Part shown: positions 8,248-18,578 of the stretch, one piece after another | Numbering within the stretch: position 1 is the first letter of the stretch | Layout of the letters: each line of letters begins with the position of its first letter | Source: an uncultured Clostridia bacterium | GTDB lineage: Bacteria > Bacillota > Clostridia > Christensenellales > Borkfalkiaceae | Length of the DNA stretch: 39,536 nucleotides | Assembly (NCBI GenBank): GCA_947626305.1 | Contig: CANQRP010000004.1 | Coordinates: forward strand, 1-39,536 | Direction: 5' to 3' | The notes under the pieces: model-generated | Told to the model about the DNA's origin: nothing | The model's input: only the letters and a program-made list of their open reading frames with translations | Databases searched by the model: none | Translations under genes and position numbers: made by a program

Positions 8248-11200
8248 ATGACGAAGGGACGCGCAAGGGCGCTTGTGATCGTTTCGGTATTGGTCTTGAT
8301 ATTCTGCTTTGCCGCGGGGTCGCTCGCGGTCGATTTTCTTTCCGCGCGCGCGGCGGACGAGGTGACGTATCGGCGCAAGATCGTCTCCGTCCTCTTCGAT
8401 AATTCCTATTCCATGCGCAACAGCGGGTCGCAGAACGAAAACAGAACGGAACTTGCAAAGTATTCTCTCGAAATGCTCGCCGCCCTTCTGAGCGAGCAGG
8501 ACGAGCTCTACATCACCACCATGAATCCCCGCGCGGACGGGGACGAGTCTACCATCGAAGTCGACCTTTCCGCGGCGGACAGAGAGTCCGAGATCGGGGA
8601 AAAGATCGTCGATACCAACGCCTTGCACCCGAACGGCACCACACCGGGCACTTCGGTCGGCAAGGCGCTTGCCGTTCTTACGGGGAGAGGACTTACCCTT
8701 GCGGGCGACGCCTCCTATACCGAGACGACGGATACCGAATACTGGCTCGTCATGCTGACGGACGGCAATTTCGACGAAGGAAATACCGACGCTCTGATCG
8801 AACGGAATATCAAGGGCTATCTCGGGCTGCACACCGTGTACATCGCCTTCGGCGGGGATGCGAAGGATCTTACGGACCCCAACATCGCCCTCAACAAGAA
8901 CTATCCCTTCTCCGCTTACTACGTGGTCGATTCGGGAGAACTCGTCTCTGCAATGCAGGATGTGTCCAACAAGATCTCGAGCCGATACGGGGCGGAGGCT
9001 GCCGACGCGCAATACTCCGTCTCGGGGAAGGAAGTCGTCGTCGATCTCGACCGATTCAAGTTTGCGGTGAACAACATCGCGGTGATCGCGCAGGACTGCG
9101 GCGCCACGTTGCAGAGCGTTACCTATCGGGGCAAGACCCTTTCGCCCACCCAGAAGAGCGCGCTCAACGGCTCCTTCGTCAACTGGGAAGAAACGCCGGT
9201 GCAGCTCGTGGAAAACGGTTATGTGGCGGTCGTGTCCGACGGCGATTGCATGTCGGGCGGGCAGGTGCATTTTGTATACGATCGGGAGGTCGGCGAGGAT
9301 GTCTCCATCCTCGTGGAGCCCGCGATCTACATCGACGCCTATCTCGAACGCGAAGTCGAAGGCGCGTGGGTCAAAACGAATATCCAGGAGATCAACGGCG
9401 AAATGCGCCCGGGCGAGGAAGTCCGCGTGCAATACAAAGTTTACAGCTCCGCGACGGACGAAGAGATCGACCTTGCGGAGATCTTCGGCGAACCTTCCGA
9501 AAAAGTCACCTACTGCGGCAGGGGGTACGCGGTCGGCGCGCCCATCCCTCTCGAAAAGGGGAGCAACGCCATCTCCGTCGCCATCTCCGTGCTGGACGGC
9601 TCCTATACAATGTACTCCACCATCATCTGCTATATCGAGGAGAACCCCACCTATTACCGTTTGGAGGGCAGGGTCGAGCAGAAGAGCGGCAGGACCGCGA
9701 CCGTCGTCTACACCCTTTTCGTCAACGATCGGCAAGTGGACCGCGAGGGGCTCAAAGGGTACAACGTAGAGGTCAAGGTCACTTATCCGGACGGCGCGGA
9801 CCGTTCTGCGCAGATCGCAAGCACCGCCGCGGACGGCAGCATGAGCGTCGAATTCGACGGCTCGTCGCTCGACTACGGGCAGTACGTCTTTACGGCAAAA
9901 GTCACCGATTTAGAGACGGGGCTCTCGCGGGTGAACACCCAAACGGTGCCCGTCGTTCCCAACGTGTTCGAAGTGACGTGCAACACGTCGGAAAAACTCC
10001 GCGTCAGCGCCTTTCGTTTAAGCAAGGAATCCTTCAAAGTGGAATTTTCCGCCTTGATGGACGGCACGCCGACCGCCTTTTCCAATTCGCTCATCCGCTA
10101 CAAGCTCTTCCTCGGCGAAAACGATGTAACGGAAAAGAGCACCGTCGAAAAGGGGAATTTGACGATCTATCTGTCCGACGACGTGGTGTCGGACCTCACG
10201 ATCGGCACCAAGACGCTCCGGCTGCAAGCGGACATCCTCGGGCAGACGACGGCAACGGCGAGTTACGAGTTCGAGATCGTCGGCTCCGTCTACCGCGTGG
10301 AGACGGTGGAAAACGGCTCCCGCGAGCTGGACGTGCACGACCTCAAAAACAAACAGGCGGCGGTCTCCTTCCGGGTCTATAAGGACGAGATCCCCTGTAC
10401 GGCGGAGGAACTTTCCGCCGCGCTCGAAAGCGGGGCGGTCGGGACGGATGCCGCTCCCTTCGGCTGGCTCACCTGTCTTCCCTACGGAATGGAGATCTCC
10501 GTGGAGGACAACGGCGACCCGCAGATCGTTTGCAGTGTAAAAAAGGACATCGCCTCGCCCTTCGATTATTTCCTCGCCACCTTCATCTTCGCGCGGGAAA
10601 AGACGGTGACGCTTACCTACGAGGGAGCAACTGCGAGCGACACGATCTCGATCGAAACGCTCAACTGGGGAGAACGCATCTGGCGTTGGGTGCTCTTCCT
10701 CATCATCCTGCTCATTTTGCTGCACATCGCCCTCTTTGTGATTGGCTTCTTTGTGGCAAAGCGGCTCCCGAAGGGCATGATGCTCCGCTTCAGTATCCCC
10801 ACGCAGCCGAACGGGATCGTTACAAAGCCGTCTGCATCCAAAATCAACATGACCTTCAAAGAGATCTTCCTGTGGCATCTCTCGCGCTTTATTCCCTTCA
10901 GGGAATTCGCCAACCAGCGCCCGAGATCGTGCAAAGAGGTCGTATTGCGCGTCAACGCAAAGACGAGACGTCCCGAATTGGTGCCGACGAAGGACATGGC
11001 GGAATATCAATACGTCCAACTCTCTTCCAAGGACGGACAAGCGCTCGCCGAAGTGCTTGCGGATGCCGCCCAAGGAAAAATGCCCGGAAAGATAAAGATA
11101 AGCAGGCGCACCTTCATGACTTTCCTGCGGAAGAATTCCAACGAGGTCATCCAAAAGGGCGCTCCGCAGGGGATCCCCGGTTGGTATTGCGTGCTGAAAG

Positions 11201-11283
11201 TTGTGGATACGCGTACGAAACGGACGAGCGAGGCAGCCGCTTACCACTTCGTAGAGTATCGCCGCAAACGGAAAAAACATTGA
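8248..11283 (+). CDS. Membrane-anchored VWA-domain protein with Ig-like ectodomain and cytoplasmic tail
   Basis: This 1011-aa protein is the first gene of the eight-gene operon. The start at 8248 follows GAAGAAGGGGG and gives a proper signal anchor (about 8-30); an in-frame ATG at 8059 has no such context. The VWA domain (about 43-245) has a complete metal-ion-dependent adhesion site: DxSxS at Asp51-Ser53-Ser55, Thr131/132 (TTPGTS) and Asp172 (MLTDG). About 550 residues of beta-rich, Ig-like repeats follow, with Tyr/Val-rich strands (such as YVFTAKVTDLETGLS). One TM helix lies at about 811-836, and a basic cytoplasmic tail of about 175 residues ends RRKRKKH. The topology predicts VWA outside and tail inside. 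VWA proteins bind protein ligands through Mg2+. Genes for tubulin-like GTPases of the Tubulin_2 type are known to me as VWA neighbours. Tail docking to the tubulin-like proteins is inference. Confidence 0.88.
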   Translation: MTKGRARALVIVSVLVLIFCFAAGSLAVDFLSARAADEVTYRRKIVSVLFDNSYSMRNSGSQNENRTELAKYSLEMLAALLSEQDELYITTMNPRADGDESTIEVDLSAADRESEIGEKIVDTNALHPNGTTPGTSVGKALAVLTGRGLTLAGDASYTETTDTEYWLVMLTDGNFDEGNTDALIERNIKGYLGLHTVYIAFGGDAKDLTDPNIALNKNYPFSAYYVVDSGELVSAMQDVSNKISSRYGAEAADAQYSVSGKEVVVDLDRFKFAVNNIAVIAQDCGATLQSVTYRGKTLSPTQKSALNGSFVNWEETPVQLVENGYVAVVSDGDCMSGGQVHFVYDREVGEDVSILVEPAIYIDAYLEREVEGAWVKTNIQEINGEMRPGEEVRVQYKVYSSATDEEIDLAEIFGEPSEKVTYCGRGYAVGAPIPLEKGSNAISVAISVLDGSYTMYSTIICYIEENPTYYRLEGRVEQKSGRTATVVYTLFVNDRQVDREGLKGYNVEVKVTYPDGADRSAQIASTAADGSMSVEFDGSSLDYGQYVFTAKVTDLETGLSRVNTQTVPVVPNVFEVTCNTSEKLRVSAFRLSKESFKVEFSALMDGTPTAFSNSLIRYKLFLGENDVTEKSTVEKGNLTIYLSDDVVSDLTIGTKTLRLQADILGQTTATASYEFEIVGSVYRVETVENGSRELDVHDLKNKQAAVSFRVYKDEIPCTAEELSAALESGAVGTDAAPFGWLTCLPYGMEISVEDNGDPQIVCSVKKDIASPFDYFLATFIFAREKTVTLTYEGATASDTISIETLNWGERIWRWVLFLIILLILLHIALFVIGFFVAKRLPKGMMLRFSIPTQPNGIVTKPSASKINMTFKEIFLWHLSRFIPFREFANQRPRSCKEVVLRVNAKTRRPELVPTKDMAEYQYVQLSSKDGQALAEVLADAAQGKMPGKIKISRRTFMTFLRKNSNEVIQKGAPQGIPGWYCVLKVVDTRTKRTSEAAAYHFVEYRRKRKKH

Positions 11284-11347
11284 GCGTCGTCGGCGACGGT
11301 CGATTTGAATATAAAACATCATCATAGAAAAAAGAGAGGAGAAACTT

Positions 11348-14300
11348 ATGAAAAACATTCTTTTGATCGGTGTAGGCGGAACAGGCAGCAACGCGGTCGA
11401 CATTCTGTACAGTAAGATGCAGGAGATCGGCAATCTTACCAAGAGCGAAGTCAACGCGATCGTCTTCGATACGGACGTGGGAAGTGTGGAAACGATCAAG
11501 AAAGCGGTGCCCGTCAGCATGGCGGACCCCGCGAGCGTGGGCACGATCTGCGACAGAGTGGGCAAGGAATACATCAGAGAATGGTTCCCTTGCGACGACC
11601 GTGCGGTGCGCGCACAGGAAATGGTGAGAGGCGCTTCCCAGTGGCGGAAAAAGAGCTATTTGGCGTTCCTCAACCTCATGAACAAGCCGCAGGCGCGCTC
11701 GGCGTTCATCAGCGCGCTCGAAAACATGTCCAAAGACCCCAGCGCCACCTGCGAGGTCTACGTCATCGCCTCCATTGCGGGCGGCACGGGCTCCGGCTCC
11801 TTCATCCCGATCGCGCTCTATGCGCGGCGGTATCTCCGCAAACAGCTCGGGAAGAACCCCATCGTCAACGCGATGGTCGCTTTGCCCGACATCTATGCCA
11901 GCGCGCAGACCGAGGACAACCGCATCAAGATCTATGCAAACGCGTATGCGATTTTGAGAGAATTGAACGCGATCTATCTCGTCGCGAGAAACTTCAACGA
12001 GGGCGGACGTGCGGCGCTCAAATCGGCACCCGTCAAATTCCGCATCGGCAATCCCAACGAACCCAACGTCGGACTGTTGTTCGACGCGGATGATAAACAG
12101 TTCTGGACCCCCGAGGCTGCGCCCTTCACGCAGATCTTCGTGCTCGACCGCATCCCCGGGCTCTCCATTCAGGCGCACGACATCGTGCTCGCCAACTCGC
12201 TCTATACCCTTATTTGCACGGACATCGGCGTCGAATTCGACAGCGAGGCGTCCAACCACGAAATTTTGCGTTCGCAGAACAACGGCAGCAATGCGATCTA
12301 CGCCAGCGTCTCCACTTCGCAGATGAATTTCCCCGTTGAGTCCGTTCTCGACTATTTGGCGCACGAGAAGGCGCTCAAAGCATGCGAGGGCGAGTGGCTC
12401 GTTCTGCACAGAGCCGTCGAAAAGAAGATGCGCGAAAAGGAGCAGGAGAGCGAGGACGCGGGTCACAAATACATCGCAAAAGACGGTGAGTATGCCGAAA
12501 TGATCCTCGAAGCGCTCAGGAACGAAGCCGAAGACAACGAGGGCGGCGTGTACGAGCTCGTCGAGCGGGGCACAAGCGTTTACGACGAAGACGGAAAACT
12601 CACGGAGGATACCACCGCGGACCTCTACTTCCATAAGATCGAGGAGGCGATCGAGGCGAAGATCCCCGCACCCGAAGTCGAACGTTTCAAGGCGGATGCC
12701 GACGAATGCAAGACGAAAGAAGACGTTCTCGGCGCCTGCGACGGGATCAAGGAAGCCATCAACGATTATTACAGAGACTGCGTGAGTGCGATCAAGAGAA
12801 CGGCAAGCAGCCTTTCGGAGTCCATCATCACCTTCGACGCCGACAAGGATCCCTTTGCGAGCAACAAGCTCTCCCTCATCGAAGGACTCTTGCAGAAGGA
12901 CGGAAAGTTCGTCCATCCCGTTACCGCAATGGTCCAGCTCTGCCGTTTGAAATCTCTGCTCCTTCAGCACCAGCTCAACTGCAAGGAATGGCGTGAACTC
13001 AAACAGCGGGAGATCCCTCTGCCCGACGAAGAGCGGTTGAGCACCGACCCCGCAAAAGTCAGCACGAATTATGCCGATTCCAAGAGCGCTTACGCCACCT
13101 CTACCGAAGAACAGAAGAACAGATTCTACGACTTTGCCATCAACGACGGCAGCGAGTATCTCGACAGCAGAAAGCGCACGAAATGCGCCGCGGACATCGC
13201 GTTTATCGAGGCGGACGCCACCTATATCGCCAACAAACTCATGGGCGATTCCGTCAGCCAGCTCAAACTTCTCGTCTATAAGCGGCTCTCCAAAAATCTC
13301 GACCTTCTCATCGAAAAATACAAGACCTTCTTCTCCCGCTTCGAAAAGGAGAAGGAGAATCTCGTCGAGGACACCAAGACCGCCCTTCGCAAGGACAGCG
13401 GACTTGTGGACAGCGTTCTCAACGTTTACTCCTCCGAGAAGGACAAGAAGCGCATCCTCGACAAGGTGTTCAAGAACGTCGGACCCGAGAGCGAGAACGA
13501 CCTCAAAGTGACGGACGATCTCGTGGGCAAGGGCGTGTTCACGAGCGTGTATATCGCCGCCGCCGCCACCAAGAACGACGCCGAGTACGACGACCGCAAC
13601 GTCGAGGCATTCCGCTCCCTGTTCGGCAGCATGATCAACGGCTATAAAGAATTCATCAAGAAGAGCGACGCATTCAAGCTCATCGCCTCCTACAACATCG
13701 TCGAGGCAATGGAGGCCTCCTGCGAGGGGAGCGACAGAACGCGGGAGAGCGTGTTCAGCGAATACTTCACCAAGATGCAGAGCCTCGCCACGCCGCCGCT
13801 CAAAGTGGATATGAGAATGGAACTCGGCGACCTCGTGGAACCTTCCAACGTCATCGTGTATATGATGTCTAAGGAGACGGGCAAATACATCAAGAAGCAC
13901 GCCGAAGAATTCAACCTTACCCTGCCGCAGGGGCAGACGAAGGAAGACAATGTGATCAAAGCCTGCGCTTCCGAGTTCATCCGCAAGTATTCGGGCGACG
14001 AGAGCGCGAGAGTTGCGCTTGTCAAGGATGTGTCCGACGCCGTGCTCTACTGCACGGGCGAGATCATGGATATCACGCCTCTGCGCATCCCCAAGTTCAA
14101 CGAACTCAGCGACGAGAGCGATAACATCTACTTCCAGAACTACTCTAAGGCGATCGCAAACTTCAAGAAGTACAACACCGATATGTGGAACCCGCACATC
14201 GGCAACAACCTGTTCCAGAGAGGGTATCTGCCCTATCTCAACGAGAAGAAGGAACAGCTTGAAGACGTAAAGATGGTGAAGGCGCTCATCTACGGGCTCT

Positions 14301-15160
14301 CAGAAGAGAAGATCGTCTTCAAACAGGGCATCGGCTATAACAAGGAGTTCAGCTTCCGCTACGAAAACGACGGCGTACGGCGCATCATCCGCAGCGACGA
14401 GGGCACGCCCGTCACGACGGACAACATCGTGCACCTCATCAATTGGCTGCGCAAAGAGGATGACATCGTAGACGCATGGAGCAGCGCATTCGACGCCAAG
14501 CTCGAATTCCAGAAGAACAACGAACTGCACAACGTCACCACGGAGGCGCAGGTAGCCACGCTCGAAACGGAGCTCACACGGAGCACCTTCCTGAGCTTCT
14601 TCCACTCCAAGCTGTTCCGCGACAAGGACCACAACCGCACCTTGCTCGAACTCGCCTACATGTTGAAGACCAGCGAAGAGGCGTCGAGAGACTGCGACTA
14701 CGCCGACCGTATCCTGATCACGAGTTACGACATCTTCAAAGAACTGATCGGATTCAGAGCCAATCCTGACGTCGTGCCCGATTGGTTCGACCGGATCTAT
14801 AAGCAGCAACTCGACAACGTGTTCGCCTCACTCGCGAAATCGTGGACCATTCAGGCGGCGGGACCCGCTTGCGAGGAACTGCTCAAACAGATCATCAGCT
14901 GGTGCGAGAGCCGCAATACCTTCGTCACCCAGCCGATCTCCGACGACAGCGGCGCGCCCATGATCAAGTTCTCCCTCGAAAACGACGCCTTCAAGAAGAC
15001 GCGCGAGGCGATCGGAAAGGTCAAGGACAGGGCGGCGAAAAACGCACTTGCCGAAGAAGAACGTGAAAAGGAGCGCGAACTCAAAGAGGCGCTCCGTGCG
15101 GAGGCGGCGGTCGCCGACGACGCGAAGGGCGGCAAGAGAAGCAAGAAGGGCGAAGCATAA
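11348..15160 (+). CDS. Giant tubulin-like protein 1 (Tubulin_2-type)
   Basis: This 1270-aa cytoplasmic protein has a tubulin/FtsZ-like nucleotide-binding fold at the N-terminus (about 1-330). Residues 8-15 read GVGGTGSN (T1 loop), 41-43 DTD (T3 region) and 145-151 GGTGSGS, the tubulin signature loop (T4). The order and spacing match the Pfam Tubulin_2 family and FtsZ/tubulin in general, but the protein is about three times larger than FtsZ. The rest is mainly helical and charged, with conserved spots HPVTA (His523) and MWNPH (Met946) that recur in the next gene. It ends in a Lys/Glu-rich coiled coil and basic tail. The ribosome site is GAGAGGAG. GTP binding is expected; polymerisation is inferred. 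It has no TM segment, so it may be recruited by the membrane partners. Confidence 0.88.
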   Translation: MKNILLIGVGGTGSNAVDILYSKMQEIGNLTKSEVNAIVFDTDVGSVETIKKAVPVSMADPASVGTICDRVGKEYIREWFPCDDRAVRAQEMVRGASQWRKKSYLAFLNLMNKPQARSAFISALENMSKDPSATCEVYVIASIAGGTGSGSFIPIALYARRYLRKQLGKNPIVNAMVALPDIYASAQTEDNRIKIYANAYAILRELNAIYLVARNFNEGGRAALKSAPVKFRIGNPNEPNVGLLFDADDKQFWTPEAAPFTQIFVLDRIPGLSIQAHDIVLANSLYTLICTDIGVEFDSEASNHEILRSQNNGSNAIYASVSTSQMNFPVESVLDYLAHEKALKACEGEWLVLHRAVEKKMREKEQESEDAGHKYIAKDGEYAEMILEALRNEAEDNEGGVYELVERGTSVYDEDGKLTEDTTADLYFHKIEEAIEAKIPAPEVERFKADADECKTKEDVLGACDGIKEAINDYYRDCVSAIKRTASSLSESIITFDADKDPFASNKLSLIEGLLQKDGKFVHPVTAMVQLCRLKSLLLQHQLNCKEWRELKQREIPLPDEERLSTDPAKVSTNYADSKSAYATSTEEQKNRFYDFAINDGSEYLDSRKRTKCAADIAFIEADATYIANKLMGDSVSQLKLLVYKRLSKNLDLLIEKYKTFFSRFEKEKENLVEDTKTALRKDSGLVDSVLNVYSSEKDKKRILDKVFKNVGPESENDLKVTDDLVGKGVFTSVYIAAAATKNDAEYDDRNVEAFRSLFGSMINGYKEFIKKSDAFKLIASYNIVEAMEASCEGSDRTRESVFSEYFTKMQSLATPPLKVDMRMELGDLVEPSNVIVYMMSKETGKYIKKHAEEFNLTLPQGQTKEDNVIKACASEFIRKYSGDESARVALVKDVSDAVLYCTGEIMDITPLRIPKFNELSDESDNIYFQNYSKAIANFKKYNTDMWNPHIGNNLFQRGYLPYLNEKKEQLEDVKMVKALIYGLSEEKIVFKQGIGYNKEFSFRYENDGVRRIIRSDEGTPVTTDNIVHLINWLRKEDDIVDAWSSAFDAKLEFQKNNELHNVTTEAQVATLETELTRSTFLSFFHSKLFRDKDHNRTLLELAYMLKTSEEASRDCDYADRILITSYDIFKELIGFRANPDVVPDWFDRIYKQQLDNVFASLAKSWTIQAAGPACEELLKQIISWCESRNTFVTQPISDDSGAPMIKFSLENDAFKKTREAIGKVKDRAAKNALAEEEREKERELKEALRAEAAVADDAKGGKRSKKGEA

Positions 15161-15205
15161 CCGAGACGTTGTTTGTGCGGACCGGGCAAAAAAGGAGGGC
15201 TTTGT

Positions 15206-18200
15206 ATGAGAAATGTTCTTATTTTGGGACTGGGCGGAACGGGAGCGAATGTTGTCGATCTCTTTTTCGCGGACCGCAAAGACGTCTCCTGTTTTGTGCT
15301 CGATTCGGACGCGGAGGCGATCTCGGCGCTCTCCTGTCCCAAAGTGTGCATGACCGAGAACATGTCTCTCGGGAATGCCGTCGAAAAGCTGGACAAAAAA
15401 ACGGTATCCGAATTTTTCCCCTGCGATCCCTCGCAGGGGAAGGCGGATTACATCAGAACGCTGGAGATGGGCAAGGGTGCAAACGGATGGCGCATGAAGG
15501 GGCTTCTCTCCTTCGAATGTATGCTGTCCGATTCCGAAAAGTGCGGGGAGTTCCACAGCGCGCTCGACGCACTCGTCAAGAAGGACGACCGCTATGCGAA
15601 GATCGCGGTGACGATCGTCGCTTCTCTGGCGGGAGGAACGGGCAGCGCACTGTTTTTGCCCGTTGCGCTCTACATCAAGCGCTATTTCCGCTCGAAATTC
15701 GGGCGGGATGTCGCGGTCAAGGCGCTCCTTGCATGCCCCGATGTGTATGCGGGTTCGCTCACGTCGGAAAACAAGGTCAAGGCATGCGCAAACGCTTATG
15801 CCGCTTTGCAGGAACTCAACGCCGTCGACCTCGTGTGCAAGGGATACAACAAACAGGCAAAAGAGGAGAGCAGGTGCCTCGTCCATTACAGGATCGGCTC
15901 TTTGAAGAGCCGCATCGGCGTCCTGTTCGACGCCTCGAACCCGGAGTTTGCCACTCCCTCCGCGCAGCCCTTTGCGGGGGTGTATCTCTTCGATAAGATC
16001 CCCGGCACGGAGACGGTCCCCGCGCACGAGCGGGTCATGGCGCGCATTCTCGGCATGATCGTAGACGACGAAGCTCCGAACACCAAGGAACTTTATTCGG
16101 GCATCTCCGTTGCCGAAGTCGTCTTCGCGGGCGACAAGATCGTCGAGTATGTCGCGAAGAAGAAAGTATATGACGATATGGAGCGGGAGTGGCTTCCGCT
16201 CTATCAAAAGACGCCCAAGGACGAGGAGTGCAAAAATACCGCGGAATTTGCGGAGAACTTCACCGCGCTCTATCGGTCGCTGTATACGCAAAACCGTTAC
16301 AGCCAGCATCTCGCGCTCGGCAGAGAGACGGAAGAGGAGGTGCTCTCCGGGGAAGAGGACGGCGAACCGTCCGTGTCCGAAGAGGAACTTCAAGACTATG
16401 TAAAACGGCTAACGGACGGGTATTTTGCCCTGCTCGACAACGAGTTTGCCAAAAAAGCGAAGGAGGAGATCGAAAACGCCGACAAGGACGTGGCGCCGAT
16501 CGGTCTGTTCGACGGCAAGGCGAAGAAGCGGAAAAAGGTCGCGGCGGTGCAAGACCGCGCCGCGCGCTACCACGCCATTCTCCTCGATTATTTCAAAGCA
16601 GGCACGAAGACCGTTCGGGAGAAGAGAGACCGCGTGCGGGCGGAACTGCTCTCCACCTCGGATCCCAATTCCCTGCTCAACAATCTCATTCTCCGCAACG
16701 GAAAATATCTGCACCCCGTCACGGCGCTTTTGCTCCTGTCCGAAGTCTATCTTCTCCTTCGGAGAGAGGCGCCGACCGCCGAGAAAGACAAGATCTTCGG
16801 CGAAGCATTCTCCGGCAAGGAGCTGCCCGACTTTGTGTTTACGCGTGCGGCGCTCGACCAGAACGTTTCAAGGGAATATGCGCAGTTCGGTCCCGCGCGG
16901 TTGAAAGCGTTGGCGGCTTCCGATGCGGAAAGCCTGTCTCCCAAGCTCGTCGGGGCATTCCCGGAGATCAAGCGGGATTTTATCGACCTCTATTCCTTCC
17001 TCACGGGCAAGCTCGCGGAACGCTTCCTCGATCTTGCACTCGGGGCGCTCTCCGCCTTGATCGAAAAATACAGAGAGCTGTTGGACGCGATCCCGTCCGT
17101 GCTGTCCGATCACCGCACGGACCTGAAACTCGCCCTCGTCGCAAACACCTCCGATACGTGCACGCTCATGAACGTCGGTTGCTCGGAGGAGAACAAACAC
17201 GAGGCATATGCGCGGTACATCAAGGACAAGGGAGCCGCCGCCTCCCGCGATGAGACGACGGGCAGGATCTTCTTCCGCCATGCCGTGCGGGAGGGCAAGG
17301 AGAATCTCTTTGCCGAACTCTGCGAAGAGGAGAGAAAGCGCGTTCTCGAAAACCGCGAGATCAAAACCGCGTGCGAGCGGGATATTTTCCGCGTTCTTCT
17401 GGATCGGGACCTCTTTCGGGAAGATCTCCCCGAACGCACCGAATATCGCGATTTCGAGCAGGCGTTCGGTCTCGTCCCTCTGCCGCTCGATCTCGAACCG
17501 CGGGACCCGTACACGAACGAGCCCGTGGATACGGAGACGGTGACGATGGTCCCTGCCGAAGCGGCGCAGTTCGCCATGGACCGCCTCCGCGACGATGATC
17601 TCTCTCCCCGTCAGGCGGCGGAGAAATACGTTTACTCTCAGGGCGGCTTCGAGGCGAGCGTCCTCGTCTCGGATACCGTTCCGAAGAACAGGCTCTTCGC
17701 CACACGCAAGGTGCGCGGTTTTCCGCTCTACCTTTTCAACAAGATCAACGAAGACGGCGAAGGCGCCGGCTACTACAAGTTTTACAGAAAGGCGCTCAGC
17801 GTCAAAAAGGAACAGGATTCCCCGATGTGGGATCCCCATCTCGTCAAGGAGAACGCGGGGGACTTTCTGCCCTTCATCGACCCCGCCAAACGGGATGAGT
17901 TCGAACGGAGCGTGTATAAAGCCGTACTCTGCCTTTTGCGGAGCGGGCTTTTGAGCGTGGAACAGGCGGAAGGGGACAAAGATTACTTTTGCTATAAAGA
18001 AGAGGACCGCAAGACGGAGGTGCTGGTCGAAAAGAAGCGCGTCACGGCGCCCGAACGGCTCTTCGGGTTCGTGCGGGAAAATCCCGAGCTTGCCGAAATC
18101 TACGGCACGGCATTCGACAGGGAATTCGAAAAAGAGCTCTCCCTGCTCCCTCCCGTCGGTTTCGAAAAGACGGACCTTCCCGTGTTGAAGCGCGCGATCG

Positions 18201-18541
18201 TGAACGGCAAGACCTTCCGTTTTCTTTCGGGCGATCTCATGGCGAACGTCCGCTCGGCGAGACCGCTCGAACGGGTGTCCCTCGTCGATCTTCTGTGTGC
18301 CGCCTCCGCAAAGGCGGCAACGGCAACGGAAGCGGAGGGGCTCGGAAGAACGGTGGGGGCATTGCTCGAAGCGCTTGCGTCGAGCAGACCGCTCAGCGAC
18401 GCGGAGCTCACGCGCTCGCTCTACCGCGAACTTTCGGACCGCCTTCGGAAAGCGTGCGCGGAGGGGCAGGACGCCAAAGCGGATTCGAAAAAATTCCAAA
18501 GAGCGTTTTCCCTGATCAAATCGGAGCAAGAACGGGACTGA
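15206..18541 (+). CDS. Giant tubulin-like protein 2, divergent paralogue
   Basis: This 1111-aa protein starts at 15206 after AAAGGAGGG; an upstream in-frame ATG at 15173 adds 11 unlikely residues. Its N-terminus mirrors gene 1: MRNVLILGLGGTGANVV (T1 loop, 8-15), VLDSDAEA (T3) and LAGGTGSALFLPVAL (signature loop, 143-148). The signature has Ala in place of the last Ser. PDVYAGS and NAYAALQELNA match PDIYASA and NAYAILRELNA of gene 1. The C-terminal half shares HPVTA (His503) and MWDPH (Met874). These islands point to tandem duplication followed by strong divergence, and so perhaps a heteropolymer or heterodimer as in BtubA/B or alpha/beta tubulin. That pairing is inference. The gap to gene 1 is 45 nt. 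Confidence 0.87.
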   Translation: MRNVLILGLGGTGANVVDLFFADRKDVSCFVLDSDAEAISALSCPKVCMTENMSLGNAVEKLDKKTVSEFFPCDPSQGKADYIRTLEMGKGANGWRMKGLLSFECMLSDSEKCGEFHSALDALVKKDDRYAKIAVTIVASLAGGTGSALFLPVALYIKRYFRSKFGRDVAVKALLACPDVYAGSLTSENKVKACANAYAALQELNAVDLVCKGYNKQAKEESRCLVHYRIGSLKSRIGVLFDASNPEFATPSAQPFAGVYLFDKIPGTETVPAHERVMARILGMIVDDEAPNTKELYSGISVAEVVFAGDKIVEYVAKKKVYDDMEREWLPLYQKTPKDEECKNTAEFAENFTALYRSLYTQNRYSQHLALGRETEEEVLSGEEDGEPSVSEEELQDYVKRLTDGYFALLDNEFAKKAKEEIENADKDVAPIGLFDGKAKKRKKVAAVQDRAARYHAILLDYFKAGTKTVREKRDRVRAELLSTSDPNSLLNNLILRNGKYLHPVTALLLLSEVYLLLRREAPTAEKDKIFGEAFSGKELPDFVFTRAALDQNVSREYAQFGPARLKALAASDAESLSPKLVGAFPEIKRDFIDLYSFLTGKLAERFLDLALGALSALIEKYRELLDAIPSVLSDHRTDLKLALVANTSDTCTLMNVGCSEENKHEAYARYIKDKGAAASRDETTGRIFFRHAVREGKENLFAELCEEERKRVLENREIKTACERDIFRVLLDRDLFREDLPERTEYRDFEQAFGLVPLPLDLEPRDPYTNEPVDTETVTMVPAEAAQFAMDRLRDDDLSPRQAAEKYVYSQGGFEASVLVSDTVPKNRLFATRKVRGFPLYLFNKINEDGEGAGYYKFYRKALSVKKEQDSPMWDPHLVKENAGDFLPFIDPAKRDEFERSVYKAVLCLLRSGLLSVEQAEGDKDYFCYKEEDRKTEVLVEKKRVTAPERLFGFVRENPELAEIYGTAFDREFEKELSLLPPVGFEKTDLPVLKRAIVNGKTFRFLSGDLMANVRSARPLERVSLVDLLCAASAKAATATEAEGLGRTVGALLEALASSRPLSDAELTRSLYRELSDRLRKACAEGQDAKADSKKFQRAFSLIKSEQERD

Positions 18542-18578
18542 GTTCCTCCGACGCGACCTTTGAAATCAAGAGGAAATT

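Noticed and set aside
11147-14197. 1016-codon minus-strand open frame opposite the first tubulin-like gene
   Set aside because: No recognisable domain, ribosome site or promoter. The plus strand carries clear tubulin loops and a ribosome site.
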